The notes beneath the pieces were generated by a model. It had not been told where the DNA came from. It made no database searches and saw nothing but the letters and a program-made list of their open reading frames with translations. From Phallus indusiatus (taxonomy: Eukaryota; Basidiomycota; Agaricomycetes; Phallales; Phallaceae): DNA of 64,000 bases. Shown here in pieces: positions 9,601-23,100 of the stretch (its first letter is position 1; each line of letters opens with the position of its first letter). Location of the stretch: NCBI GenBank assembly GCA_027605045.1, contig JAQFWX010000118.1, positions 1-64,000 on the forward strand, read 5' to 3'. A program made the position numbers and the translations under genes.

Positions 9601-12200
9601 CCTACCCGTATAGATTTTCAGACCGTAGTTGCATATTTGTGGAGCTGTGAACATGTCAATCGAATGCGCAGTGTTGACAAAGGGAACTAGTATGTAGTCT
9701 GTAGCGATCAGAATCTATCGAAAAGAGTCAAAGAAACTTTCGTTGGTCACCATTATCGTCTCCTGTTCCATGCGCCAACAAATAGTGTATTTTTACAGAG
9801 TTACTGACATCTGTTATAGATGCACTGTGCGCCATGATATCCTTCTGGATTGTACTGAGGCAGCCCCATGGTTTAAAAAACATGCATAGAAATGTCAAAC
9901 TTGCTAACCGTATAATCGCCAATTTGTCATGGGATAAAAAGTAAGGGCTGAAGTAACGAGTACGGAAAGTGTGTTGAAAGAGTTGGACACTTTGACTGGC
10001 GACTTACGGTGACTGACATGGCCAAGCTGTGAATCTCAGCGCCTGCCCAAATAGCTCTCGCTGTCATAAATCCTCCCTAGGACTATTGAACAATCAGGTT
10101 CCCGCCGCTCCCCAGAATGAACAGTTTCTCACCCATCTTTGAACGCCGGATGTAAATAGGAGTACCAACATAGGGTTTTGATACCCATAGTCTAAGTGAA
10201 CGATGATTAAAATAGCCTTGAACGCTAAATAAGAATGAACTACCTTTGCTGCGTATATTTGATCTTGTGTCTCAAAGTAACCCAAATTCCCTCTCACCAG
10301 GTTGCGGAATTCTCTCCCTTAAAATCCGGTTTCCTATTTTATTTACAACTACGACGATATACCGTATAGTGCAGGCGAGATAATGAAGCCAGTCTCTACT
10401 GAACTTCCTTTCGACAGTCTGTGAGCCAGCTTCAAGTATTCGTTGGAGAAATGAGATGCTCTACATTTCATTAAACATTCTTTTGATGAAGAACGTCTTT
10501 GAGTATACGTACCGATATCACCAATATTGACTAGCAGGGAATATCCGAAGCGAGCTCAGGACACAATATCCGCCAAGGGAAGAGAACGAAACTCAGTAAT
10601 AGGCTCTTTTTCCCCAGTGCTCAGGGCGAAAGACATCGGGGTCAAAAATGGCAATTATTAATTGTTTACCTGTGGTATATGAACATAATACGGATCTCAA
10701 TTTGTTTCGGTATGAGCAGTGGTATATGGGTAATATCTAAATCTGAAATAAAAATAAAAATTTGAGGACGGGTGTACGTTTGTTAAAAAATAAACGACTG
10801 GACTTACACCTTCTTCTAGTTGGGTTCATACCAAGGATTTCGACGACCTTGTCCGAGTCACCTGCGGTAAGCCATATAGGGTCAGATTGATCAGCTGAGG
10901 TGATTGTACCCCCCTTTCGATGGGACAATGTCAAGGTATGCACCCTCGTCTGGACCAAATGCTTCCGGAAGGCGACGAATGTTCTGAAGCTATAAAAAAA
11001 GGTACTTTGCGGTCGGTGAAAAGGTTTCGTTAAAATACATTCATAGGAGAATGGTTTCCTTACATAGTCAATCGAACCATCATCATTTTGTTCTCCTGCT
11101 TTACTAAGTTGGCGTATTGTAGTGCCATGTATTCCCACTGTACTTGTATTGCATAAGGTTATACCGGCCCGGTTGAGTTCTTTAATGAGCAGCGTAGCAT
11201 TTACCACCCATACTACTTCCTCATTTATACGATCGGTCAAATTTAGTCGATCAGCCCATTTTACTTCTTTAATAAATTCCTTGGGAGGTGATGTCGGGTC
11301 CGAGACAGAAAGCTGATTTGATAACTGCCCAGATTGAAAGTGTGAACCGTAACTAGAGGGTTATTGTATCCAGGATTAGGGGTTTTTCTCGTCACGGAAT
11401 TCGAATAGGGCTATAAGGGATTTGCGTCGTCGCTTGGGTCGTATATTAGGAAAGCGTAATCGCTGACTTGAGCGATGTCTGAACGAAGGAGTGAGATCCG
11501 GCATGAATCCGGGCTTCGTCATAAAGTATGATCGCTCTGGTAAACTTCTTTCTCGTAGACCCAGTCGGGAACGCCAAAGAACAGTGTGAAGTTGCCTTCG
11601 GCAGTCACACGAATGGATGTCGTGTTCATCCTTTTGAAAAAACAAAACTAAGTTACTTGGAACGAATCAAAAGGATCAACATACTCTGCGGAAGGCAAGA
11701 CATAACTGTCATTTTCAATCACATACGCTACATTCCCTGTAGGGACCAAGTTGCATAAGAATACGAGGGGAAATAGATGGTGTCGCCATGAATGAGGTAA
11801 GAGGTGGTCATGGAGCCTATGGATATAATAGTTTCCATAAGTCATTGCTAATCCAAAACAACAGAAAGGTTTTAGCGCGAAATGTTGAAGTATACTTGAC
11901 GTTGCTCAGTTCTGAGCAACACGGCGTACTGCATGTCCGGAGAGAAAATGATCATTGCGACCAAGATAGGATTGTGCAATTCTAAAAGAGATGAGGTAAT
12001 TGATTTGAGCGAAAGAAATCATTAGACATACGGATTAGATATCGTCAAGTTTCACTACTTCTGTGGTGGTATTTGGTTGATATTCACCAACTTTATGGCG
12101 CCATTGTCGCTTGTTGAATATACACCATCCTCGGCTAATTCATTGAAGCATAAATGGGAACGACGCCTAACGACGCTCGCGCTGGGTGGAACATACCTGT
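9600..12200 (-). pseudogene. Dipeptidyl-peptidase IV (peptidase S9B, DAP2/STE13 type) pseudogene
   Basis: A decayed S9B gene can be followed in order on the minus strand. Near 12,150-12,080 is the early propeller piece AEDGVYSTSDNGAIKLVNI; near 11,960 FSPDMQYAVLLRTEQR; near 11,840 YGNYYIH; near 11,720 NVAYVIENDSYVLPS. Near 11,590-11,550 comes the signature FFGVPDWVYEKE, near 11,400 PNPGYNNPLVTVHTF, near 11,200 EVVWVVNATLLIKELNRA and near 10,930 GAYLDIVPSKGGYNHLS. The hydrolase part follows: VRGNLGYFETQDQIYAAKV (10,297-10,240), GGFMTARAIWAGAEIHSLA (10,080-10,010), the Asp region AHGTGDDN (about 9,775) and the His region NTAHSIDMF (about 9,665). It is broken by frame changes and in-frame stops, and the GWSYGG nucleophile reads about FWGAAG. 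The N-terminal cytosolic and membrane part was not found. Exact ends are approximate. Confidence 0.85.
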
Positions 12201-15200
12201 CACTCAATTTAGAGTTTTCATTTCCACTTTAAATGTGCTGTCATAAATAGTAGTAGTATTCTATAACTTTTGACAGCTGAACGGGGTTATCCGTAATAAA
12301 GGACAACGGGAAGAGTGCGATAATCACAACGAGGGAGATTAACCCGGAGATGTACAATATAAGATGGCGTAAATATTTCTTAAGGCTGAATGAGCCAAAA
12401 AAGACAAACAAATTATCAGATATGCAACCTTGCTATATTCATGACCAAGCTATGTTCTGCCAGACCCTTATTAGGGAAGCTTTCCCCATCGCCATCTACG
12501 GAAGAAGAAAGGGAGTTGTTCGTGTGACATGTAAAAGGATGGCCATATTGACGTTATAATCTTCGTCTTGTGGAAAATGATTGATACGACATGAACCAAA
12601 AGCCTAGTGCCCCCAAGACGAGGCAGTTTGAACTCGTGTTCAGAACTCGGTTGATCGGCAAGATGGCCATGTTTTCGGTGCTCAGTTTTGTGCCCATAGT
12701 TTCCTGCTAACGCCTCGGCGTAGAACAAAGTTCACCGTGCGCTAGCTCCATGTCTCCGCGGTCGCCCCTGTACCTGATATCTCCCCACATGAGAAATGAT
12801 CTAACGACGCTGTTGTCTCAGATATGGTGGTAATTTTGAACTCATGATATTTTCATCTTCATTACTTCATGCTTACATCCGTGTTTCGATCTTTCCAATA
12901 TATTTTTTAACATAAATTAAACCCTTCCACTATGTCATTCTTTGTTCTTCCCCGGCATGTTTTTTCGCCCACGACCAGATGACTGTCCACTTCCTGATAT
13001 CAGCATTCACCCTAGCTGTGCTTTGCGTCATGCGCCTATAGTCCAATATGTCATATGGTGATTCAAAGGGAGATCCTTTTGAGATGGTTTGACTGATATA
13101 TGTAGGTCTTTTGAGATTTGACGAATCGATATCACGGGGGTCGCCCAAAGAATGTAAATTGTAGTCTTGCAATTATCGACAAACAAATTGTTGAAAAATC
13201 GTTACTTCAATTATCTTGCGAGATATACCCTTGAAGAATAATAAGGCCTGACCTGTCTAGACAGACATCGTACCCAGGCTGTGCCCGGCCAGTGGCGTTG
13301 AAGATATGAGTAACGTGTCCATATCCGATCCGTCATGGATTGGCGAAAGCCTTTGTGCCCCACACAAGCAATTTCCATAACAGGAAGGATGCGCAGCTTC
13401 AATGTGTCAACAGGGACGAATTGATATGTATTCAAGGAGCTTTAAGGCTTAGTAGCCTGTGCTTGTTTATACGTTTGCTTCAAGGACGTCACCTTCTTTC
13501 TCATCAACCGCGCTCCGTACGTATTTGATTTTGTTTTCGGCATTCATATGAATCATGTTATACTGAGACTGGCACAAAGTGAGCGCACAGCCCCGTACTA
13601 TTATCCCGAAGTATCACCCTCGGTTATCTTCCCCGGAGCCACGGCTCCTCCAGAGTTTTGTGAACAGTTTTTTAGTTTCACACTCGCATTGTTCATTTCC
13701 TCGGCGAGCTGATGATTGCTCTTGCGTGAACTGGGATGATTCTTTTGACTTATGTAATGAGTAGAGTGTTCCAATTCGGCTGAGATTTTAGAACTGTCAG
13801 TGTCAGCTGATTGCGACAAATAATTAGTTGATACTTCACATAACGTCGTGATCCTTACATATAATTAGGCCGGCAAACATGGATCAAAGGCGATGGAGTA
13901 AAATTATGAATTTACATACTTTTATGCCAGCGGTTTGAACATTTTTTATCAATGTCATCGGTGCTTTCCAACCAGCTGGGTTTTGGCATCAACAGCGACT
14001 TTAATTAGGTATAGTACGGACTAGTATTATTGACATTAGACATTCAACGGTCGGACATCTCGGATTTCCTTTCTTTCCGAGAAATGACTCGGAGACATGT
14101 TTGGTTTCACATCAACGTGATATCCAAACCTATTGTGTATTTAAAAGGAATACGCGCCTTTCATAAGCTAGCTATACTTTACTAGAACCGTCCGTACGAA
14201 TCGCATGAATGCCGCGATCTGTACGCAGTAGCCCTGCTCAGTGCTGGCACGGTTGGCACTGCATTTGGACGCCAAACGCATCGGAACGCTATCTGTTAAA
14301 CCGTTTATTTTAAAGTAACTTTTCTCACGATAAAGGGGTTTAGAAATGTACAGACATACCACGGCACCAGCTCGAGCCTGGCATTCTAATGATATCTACA
14401 ACATTATGAGAATAGCGGCGGACTAGACCCAAGAGAGTTTTGAAAGGGGTGGGTTGTACCTATCTCTAGTAATTTTTTTTGAAGCTTTGAGCCCCTTGAA
14501 CCTTAAGATATACACATGTGAATAGAGTTATTCAGAGCCCTGTTTGTGGTCCGCTCTTCGGGTTCCCGCACTGGTCATTACCAGGCCAAATTGTCAGACA
14601 CAGCACTGGTGTTAGTTACTGTCAGACTTCCAGGCTCAAGACGTGATAAATGCACAGTTTATCCAAATTCCGTTCATAATTTTTTTTCCATCCGTCCATG
14701 TACAGAAAAGGGTGTGAGATCCAAATTTAGACGAAATCGGCCCAGAAATAGTTTATATGCACCTTCATTACGTAAACCATATTTAAAAGAAAAATGTTCC
14801 TAGCGGCGAGGGGAACTGTGTATGTATTAGCTTTTTTTCTTGATGGTCACCTTTGCCTTTTGAATGGAATTTTTATTTCACTAGCTTTACCTTGCTTGGA
14901 TTCACACTATTCAAAAATGTTCTCTTATGGTTTCATTGTTTGCTTCTTTAATTAAAAAAATGAGATCCGACGTCATCGTTGACATTTTCCCAGGAAGTCC
15001 GCATCTTTTCTCTAAAAAAAACTTGCATAGCACTATGGGAGCGCGGAGACGAAAGAGCAGAAATAAATTAAAATAAAATGAAAATGAAAAAAAAATGAAA
15101 AGGTATTGTCCAGCTGAAATGATATTCGATGCGTGTTGTTATGAAATATGGAATTACAGGTTTTTTTTCTGCTTCGCGAACAAGTACAAGGGATGAAAAC

Positions 15201-15676
15201 CCTGAAATGTGAATGATAGTGAATTCCCAAAGAAAACGGTAGCAGATAGTATAAAAAAAGGAAACGGGCGTAAGAGAGAGACGAGGACGAGGTATGATGT
15301 ACGAATGGAATATAAGACAGGCATCTACGTTTTTTGTCCGTTTTCGGCACGCAAAAGAGACATAGGAGAAATAGGGCTAAAGGAAGCAAACCAGTATTTC
15401 GGAAATAGATGGATGATGGGCGGACGAGCAAAAAAAAAGAAGAAACAAACAAGAGGTTATAATCTTAAAAAAATGTTCTTTGCGGACTCCAAAACAAAAA
15501 AGGGTATAAATGCTCAAGTCTTATTAAGGAAGGTATCTTCGTCTTGCTTCGAATGTTGGATTGGATGTGTGGGTGCGCACGATGCGGCAACCAACCGCCA
15601 AGAATAGGCTAAGGATGATGAATGAATGAATGAAGTCTGGTATGACACAAGCGGACCGCCAGGCTGCACCAGACGT
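12201..15676. other. Gene-poor spacer
   Basis: About 3.5 kb without a supportable gene. The first part may hold the lost N-terminal exon and promoter of the DPPIV relic. Position 15,030-15,500 is A-rich on the plus strand and gives long T-rich shadow frames; it probably belongs to the 3' UTR region of the 115-aa gene. Confidence 0.45.
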
Positions 15677-16075
15677 TTAATGACAGAAGGTATCTTGGTG
15701 CGACTGTGAACTCGATGGTGATGATAATGACTCTACATGTGCTTCGGTACTTGGTAATGGAGGCATTTGCTAAACAAAAAATGAGAAAAATAGCGGGCTT
15801 CGTAACCAACTAGTACAGACCTCAACTTTTGTCGTCACTGATTTTGTCACCAGAATCATTATCGGCTCTGCTGCTCCCGGTTTTGTCGAGAGAGAATGGA
15901 AGACAGGTAAAGTTAGTTCGTACTCCGAGTATGTTTTTAGCCGACGAATGAGCCACGTAATAAGACAGAGGAAGAGCAATGTATTTTGATAGACGATGAT
16001 TTGAATGAAGGTTTCCCGGCTAAGCGAGCTTTGGGCGAAAAGAGCAACAATCCAGCTGAGTACAGGGATGTCCAT
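15677..16075 (-). CDS. Small unrecognised membrane protein (115 aa)
   Basis: Exons 16075-15821 and 15769-15677 encode 115 aa from ATG at 16075. The intron has a GTCTGT donor and a TTTGTTTAG acceptor and is phase 0. The N-terminal half has two hydrophobic stretches, about residues 3-16 and 26-43 (IIVYQNTLLFLCLITWLI), followed by the basic RRLK. This suggests a hairpin in, or anchor to, the ER or another membrane. The C-terminal 30 residues are Ser/Pro/His-rich. The family is not recognised. Intact frame, clean splice and amphipathic layout support it; the small size leaves room for error. Confidence 0.55.
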
Positions 16076-18590
16076 GAATAAAGAAGAGAGAGCCTATGAA
16101 TTTATATACATTATGTGAAACTGCGGTGGGAGCTGGGGGTGATGCGCATGCGTACCATTGATATTTATAGAAAGTTTTCCTTTCACTCCTGACTCCTTGC
16201 CTCGATAGCTCTACTAAAATGCAACTGAAGCAATAACCTGTTCGGGAGAAAATAAAGAAAGAAAAGAAAGAAAAAAAGCAACGAGAGAATGGAATTGGGA
16301 AGGGGGGAAAGGGAAGAGAAAGCTTAGATATGAGATGTCTCGGATGGGTTTATATGTCCGGCGCTGCTGATCTGGTCACAAGTCGGAATCAAAAAAGCAG
16401 CTCCTCTAAGACTTCACCGTGGGAGGATAGACGCTCAGATCTCTATTTCGCAAATCTTGACTTCCCTACCAGAACTTCTCCATTCAATTATCGAAGACAG
16501 GATAAAAAAAGAAAGAAAAAAAAATTATAGTTCAAGTTCAAGGTCGCCGCAGATGCCATGTTCTAATATGTACATGGACGGCGTCGTACAATTCAGACTC
16601 CAGATTTGGACGTCGTGACTCGTGTGGGGGTGAACCAACACTAGTAATAGCACCGACATCGCAATTGAGTCTATCTTATAATAACCTAATAATAATGACG
16701 CCAGGTCAATACACTTTGTCCCGCGCGCACAGGCCATTTGTATTTTTTTACCCCGCTTTCATTCTGATGCAGCCTCACAACGCGATGAATCATAACATCA
16801 CAGTGAAAATCTATGCATAAATAATAAGTAAGTTCAGTTACCACAACAACTGGGGGAATTTCCAAAAAAAAAAAAATTGGAACTTTGATATTGTTATTGA
16901 ACGAAAGCCGCTTTCAGCCTAAACGCATATGATCATGCAATAGGTCTTTCTGATGCTTACGTATATCCAAATTTCAATTTCGGTCTTGTCGACAAAGGGG
17001 TTTTAATATCTCGTCTATACATATGAAGAAGATACGCCTGCTTTCTAGTGTCTTACGAAAGTGTGCATTGCAAACGAGATGCGAACGCAGTTCAAATTTT
17101 ATCTTTCTTTTGCGCGGCCACGCGCTGTGCAAACCCTTTCATCCCAAAACATACGCATCTTTCACTTGACGTTTTCGACTACACTCACACCCTAGGTTTT
17201 GCGATTTGATAAGATATTTCGCAAGTCCATCTCCGTCGGAAACTTCTGGAGAAGATTGATGATACGCGAGATCATTCCACTCGGTTTGGTAGCAAGCAGA
17301 ACCGATACGGAAAAATCTCTGGAGTTTTTAGCATCAAAAAACAGTTCGGATTCCTTTCTCTCAATTATAGTTTCAGGATGCCTTATGCCAATACGTACGC
17401 AAAGGAACTTGTAGGAACAAAGTTATTCCCCACACTTGGTTGCGTGTTATTTCTCATTTTTTAAATTCGGAATACTTGACGTGTTCTGTGAAAAAAGAAG
17501 CTAGAGAAGCCCTCATCATAATTTTATGCGCGCGCGCGCTGTCACTGCCTGAGTGCGCTGTATGCACATCCGGCACCGGCACTGGCATTCAAAAATAATT
17601 TACCCGGCCTTTCACACTGGTGTTGAGCCAAAAAGAAGCCTTTGCAGCTCATGTTGCTTGCGTATTTTTCTCAGAATTAGAAAAACGTGCCATGATTCGA
17701 AATAGTCCGAGAAGCTTCAAGCGTGTGTCAACGGATACCGGTACCACTGGTGGACAGGATCACTTCAAGCTTCAAAATTCATCATCAGGTTTAAATATAT
17801 CAACACTGGCCTTTTCGTGACGGGCCTGACGGCAATATAGTATCCGAATTCTCTTCTCAGTGCCTCAACTCCTTATGTATTCTTATGTAGTTTGCCAAAG
17901 GCGACGACACACTCGTTCTTTTTTCGAAGATGGGATAAACCTATTGACAATGCTCATCTTTTCATTAATTTGGCTGCATCGGGTCTTCTCTGAACAAGGA
18001 CCGCGATACCAATTTCAGTCTAGGTCAGTGGAACCACCGCTCCTTGCTTATCGTGGGGTTTCAAAAATGGAAAGCAGTATAGAATCAGCCTGAGAGGCTA
18101 ATATGCAATCTACCGTTTAGGGATCGTGTTTCCCCTTGTTCTTCATATATCTACGGTTCCCGGCGATTTGAACCCCTTTCGAATCCACCCTTTGTTCATC
18201 TCAGTTCGAATTTATTTTGATTAGAGCTGTAGATAATGTAATTGACATCTATCGGAATTTCTCTTCTCTCTTCCCTATAAACAAATGGCGGCTAAACTGT
18301 CACGAGTATGCATATAGTCATTGAAGTAAATATGAAGAGAAGAAAGCCATTTGGCAGATTGGTGGTTATCTTTATTAATTTATCAGCATATGGTATATAA
18401 AAAGTGAACAGATCATAGATGTAGACAACGTTCTTCAATATGGGACTCTGACACATAGGATCCTTCATACAACAACATCAGCTGTTCACCTTTCGTTTGT
18501 GTTTCATTCGAATTAAACAATTCAAGAGGATGCTGAGGCTCTGAGTACCTGTTTGGTATGGGCAATTTAATATGAGCAATTTGAGGTGGG
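16076..18590. other. Gene-poor spacer
   Basis: About 2.5 kb with no gene I can support. It includes poly-A/poly-T runs near 16,250-16,290 and 16,865, and a (GC)n tract near 17,529. The first few hundred bases are the likely promoter of the 115-aa gene. Confidence 0.45.
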
Positions 18591-19413
18591 TCAAATCGAC
18601 AGTATAAAATCTGACCATTCGACTTGGCCATATTCAGCCGTAACTGGTCCATACCAGCCGTTAGGTACAGGCTGGTGGTGCCAATGACCATGAGACGATA
18701 ACTGGAAGGTCAATTCAATGGCATCAGACGCCTTCAGAACATGGTAAGTCTTTTTTTCAATAAGGCGAGAGAAAAAGAGGGAAATAGCTGTCTACCTGAG
18801 CTCCAAGTACGTGCTCGTCATATTCAGCAGTTTCGGATATTGTTGAGGTTGATTCAGGAGAATGGGATGCAAGTATTAACTCCCGTTCTTGCCACTCATA
18901 TAAAGCGTTCGAATTTAAATCTATATAGACAACGGTAATAAGCTTCCAGTGTGACCAAAATAAAGCAAAGCGACATACCATAGTTTAATTCAGGATTCAA
19001 AGGACATTCTCCATTGAAACCAAATGCTGAGCTTTCATTCTCATTTTCGAGTGTAACAGTGGGACCGTTGTCGGCCTGATTCGTATTACCAGGAGTATCT
19101 TCTAGAAAGAAAAAAATCAAAATCAGACGCAGTAATCAGGAGTAATAAACATGCCACAGTGACCATATTCTTCAGACGAGTCACCCAATGTCGCTAGCTG
19201 ATACTGGTTTTGATAAGGATCATATAAATCCTGGTACTGGGTTGGGTACCAACGTTGCTCGTCATAGTTATAATAATATCCGGCAAAGTAGGACCACGCC
19301 GGGTCCTGTGTACCGGTAGGATCATAGTACGATGTCGAAGTCGCATTCGTTTCCAATGCTAGATGGGGTTCTGACGGTACATATCCTTCTTGTTGGTCTT
19401 GTTCTTGTTTCAT
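18591..19413 (-). CDS. Unrecognised 212-aa acidic, Tyr/Trp-rich protein
   Basis: Four exons, 19413-19164, 19101-18979, 18920-18796 and 18731-18591, join in frame to 212 aa. Donors are GTCACT, GTATGT and GTAGAC. Exon 1 is acidic and aromatic with repeated Tyr/Gln (DPTGTQDPAWSYFAGYYYNY). Exons 2 and 3 are Asn/Glu- and Ser/Glu-rich, and exon 4 ends with ELTFQLSSHGHWHHQ and NGWYGPVTAEYGQVEWSDF. The last segment is Trp/Gly-rich and could be a small beta fold. No signal peptide or membrane segment. I do not recognise it. A second in-frame acceptor after TTGACCTTCCAG in exon 4 would shorten the protein by 10 residues. Confidence 0.6.
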
Positions 19414-20178
19414 CGTCTATATGTGGGGGAATAACAATGAAAATGAAGTTCCGTTTTTCTTTTCGTTCGGATGGAGCTTTGGATTTTGGACGACTAACCA
19501 TCACGGCCTCCAGACTCAATATTTATATCATTTCTTTGTTATTATTCTGTATCAATGGCGAAATTTGTTGTTGCTTCCAAGGCTGAATGAAATTGAAAGA
19601 TCCTTCTATCAGACCACTACACGATTTAGTACTCAGCGTTTAGCGGGGCTGTCTTCTCTTCAAAATCCATGGCTTTCTGCCAAAGTAAACGGAAACGGAA
19701 AAATACTCACAGCCAATGAATCGCCTAAAACCAAAACCTGACGTTGGGTTGACAATGCAATGCAGCTTCGCCAGTGCCATCAGGACAGCAGAACTACACA
19801 CATCAACACGGTTCGGATCCCGCGTTTAGCCGGCCGTTGTGAGGCTTTAAACCTTATCCAAGTCTGGCAAAAAAATACACCTCTATTCTGTTTTTCGATA
19901 ATAATAAGGTCTGTTCAATACACAAGACATGTTCCAGAACGAAAAGAAAAACGAAAGAATACCTAATTGAGAAGAACTGAAAGGGAAAAAAAAAACAAGC
20001 AAACAAGCAAGCGAGCACGAAAGCCACAACGAAAGCCATATGCCTCAACAGAGTGAACACCGAGGCAGAATCATGATTCATCCACTAACACAACACCGCT
20101 ATCGTCAACCAATTACAAACAACGAACGAACCAACCAGAAAAAGAAAACAAAAGGCCTTGAACATCAAAGAAGAAATG
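19414..20178. other. Spacer between two same-strand genes
   Basis: This stretch of 765 bases lies upstream of the 212-aa gene and downstream of the 1219-aa gene. It must contain the promoter of the former and the 3' UTR of the latter. No further exon is evident. Confidence 0.5.
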
Positions 20179-23100
20179 TCAAGCGTCGCCAAGCTGTACA
20201 CCTCCTTCCTGAGTAAAAATCAACATCTGCCTTCTCCCCAGCTCGGCAACACAATCCCTCACTTCCTCGAACGTGAAATGACTATTTCTACCCTCTCGAT
20301 ACCCAAAGCCTTCATTCATGAATGTCATAAGCGTCATTAGAGGTATATCGACCGCACCCTTTAGAGAAGTTCGGAAAAGATACGCGATACAGTCGTGAGT
20401 GTAGTATAACCTATAGAAAGGATATAACAAAAATCAGAGAAATAATAAATGAGAACAAGTTCCAAATAGAGTGAAATGAAAGAAAAAATATATATGTCCA
20501 CTTACCGTGCTTCTGGAGAAACTCGAGCCATGGGTGTGGGAATAGGGCGAGAGAGAGGAGGATGAGTATGATGAGAGTGAGAGTGAGAATGATGGTGATG
20601 ATGATGATGAGCAGTATGATGTCCCACGGCTTTTGGACTCCTGCTCCTACTCCTGATGCTCCTAATACTACCACTTCTACTTCGGCTCCGGCTATGCCGC
20701 AAGCGTTTAAGTTTCGAAAATGAAGAAGATCGACGATGACGATCATCTCTATCTCTGTCCCTGCCCCTTTCTCTATCCCTTTCTCTTTCCCTTTCTCTTT
20801 CCCTTTCTCTTTCCCTTTCCCTTTCCCTGTCCCGGTCACGTTCGCGTTCACGTTCACGGTCGCGCTCCCGGTCACGTTCATCGCGGTACATATGGGCATG
20901 GCTATGCGTGTGAGGAGAACGGTAGCCCATTCCTGGCGTTGAATGATGTACACTGCTTCCGGGCGTATGAGGATGACCGTGCGTGTCATATTGAGGGGGT
21001 GACCGTACAGCAGCAGCACCAGGTGGTAGTGATGGTGGTGGTGGTGGTGGTGGTGGTGGAAGCGGTTGCGGAGGAAGAGGCAAGTTGTCTCTGTCCTGCT
21101 CTCGAGTTCGATAGCGCGAAGGAGGTGTCGAGACATAGGACGGTGGAGGAGTACTGTTCAGATTTGCCAATAACGCGTGTGTTGGAGGAGAATAGTGTTC
21201 TGTTTTTCGTGGTTGAACTGGCATGTAGGAGGAGTGATATTGGGATGGTTCAGGAACAGTAGTATATGTCATTGAAGGAGCAGAGGGTGGTGGCGGTGGA
21301 GGTGGCTGCAGTTGGGAAGTAGGACGAAGAGGTGAAGCAGAATATACATCGTGAGCTACCACCGGTGAAAATTGAGGATGAACTGGAGGAAGCGGTGCCG
21401 GTGGTGCTGGTGCTGGTGGAGGAGGCGGACTGATATACGATTTTGTTGTCGTTCCTTTGTGAAACAAAGCGGATGGTTCATCCTCACTCCCAGAATAATA
21501 GTTCAGACGAGACGGTCGAGAGACTGATGGTGGTTGCGATGGTGGTGGTGGCGGTGGAAGCACTGGAGGCGAAACTGTCTGAGGTTTTGGGATTGGACAC
21601 ACGAGATCCATGTGAGGCGAGCGATACGCTTCGCGGGGTAACCTCGGCGATTCATAAATCGGAACGGCAGGCTTGTGAGAAGAAAGATTGTTATTGTTGT
21701 TAATGCTAGCGGTGTTTGTGCTTGTGCTTGTGCTTATCGCCTCTTCTTGTGGATGGTTATCGCCGACGTTGATAGCACCATCACCACGACGAGGAGTATG
21801 CGATAACGATAAAGCAGGCGATGGACGAACAATCTGGCGGTGCTGCTGGTGTTGCTGTCCCTGATGATGAGAACGAAAGCTGGAACTGCCTTCTTCTTCC
21901 TCAGCTGCAGGGTGAGAGGACCAATTATCGCTTCGGGGTGATGGAACGTCCCTTGGTAGATTCACACGATCGCCAGCGTTAACAGTAGTATCTGGAACTA
22001 GCACATGCTGCTGTTGGTGCTCCTGCTGCTGCTGCTCCTCCTGGGGAGATCCAAATTTCGGGTTGACGTTTCTTCCTTCTCCTTCTCCCTCCCTTTCTCC
22101 TCCTCCAACTCCTCCAATCTCACCAACACTATCATCCTCAACTTGCGCTTTAACAGTAACCATACCCGCACCTCCTTCAGGCATGCTGCTGCTTGACGTC
22201 GCCGTCGCCATGATAGAGGGATCGATAGGACACCCGTTCTGCTCGTAGTTTTGCAGCTGATAAACAATCCATCGTTTGCCGTCACCAATTGGAAATGGTG
22301 GCAGGTTGATCTGTGATAGGACAGCGGGCGGGATAGAATCCACGTCAAAGTACATGGCGTAGGAATCGCCGGTAGAGCTGTATTGAGAGTTTGTGTAAAA
22401 TTTTAGAAGAGGTGCGGTAGGAGGGGCAGCTACAAATTGAGAATAAAAGGGTGTTAATCAGTGGACAAGTTGAATAGAAGGAATAGATGGAGACTGTACA
22501 GAGGTAGACGTAGCGATGGTCAGTATAAGGGTGGCTGGGTGGTGGCGACGGTACTGGGATGGGAGAAAAGGAATGGTGACCAAGAGTAGTTGTTTGACCC
22601 TGCTGGGATGTTGACGGGTTTGACTGTCCTGCTCCTCCTGCTCCTGTTCCTGCTCCTCCGCCGCCCCCGCCACCACGCCGCTTGCGTGGTCGTCCACGCG
22701 GTCGTCGACTTGACGACCGTGGCAGCAGATCCTCCACCTCAGCATCCAAGTCAGACTCCAGCTCGTCGTCGCGATCCATTGATCGCTGTTGTTCAGCAGA
22801 GACACGTGAGCTCGATGGCGTCGCTTGTCTGAGGTTGTGAGGTGTGATGTTAGTCGATGCCGCTGCCGCTGCCGTCGCCACCGTGGACGTGGAAGTGGCC
22901 GTTGTTGTTGTCGAATTACGGTGTACGCGTCTAGAAGGACCGCTAATACAACCATGAGAAAAATAAAATAAGAAAAAGAAAGCCAATTAGATATTGGGGA
23001 AAAAAAAGGTCGTTTTAATTTCTTTTACCTAGTCACTGGCGCGTTCCTTTTTACGCACTTGCTAACGTGTTGGATCCAGGGCGCAGTGCAATAGGTCGAG

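Noticed and set aside
15033..15452. 139-codon minus-strand Phe/Leu/Ser-rich frame
   Set aside because: T-rich low-complexity sequence downstream of the 115-aa gene; no ordered hydrophobic segments separated by loops and no splice-supported start.
20720..21262. 180-codon plus-strand frame opposite the 1219-aa gene
   Set aside because: It is the antisense shadow of the repetitive Arg-Asp and Pro/His coding tract; composition follows the repeat.
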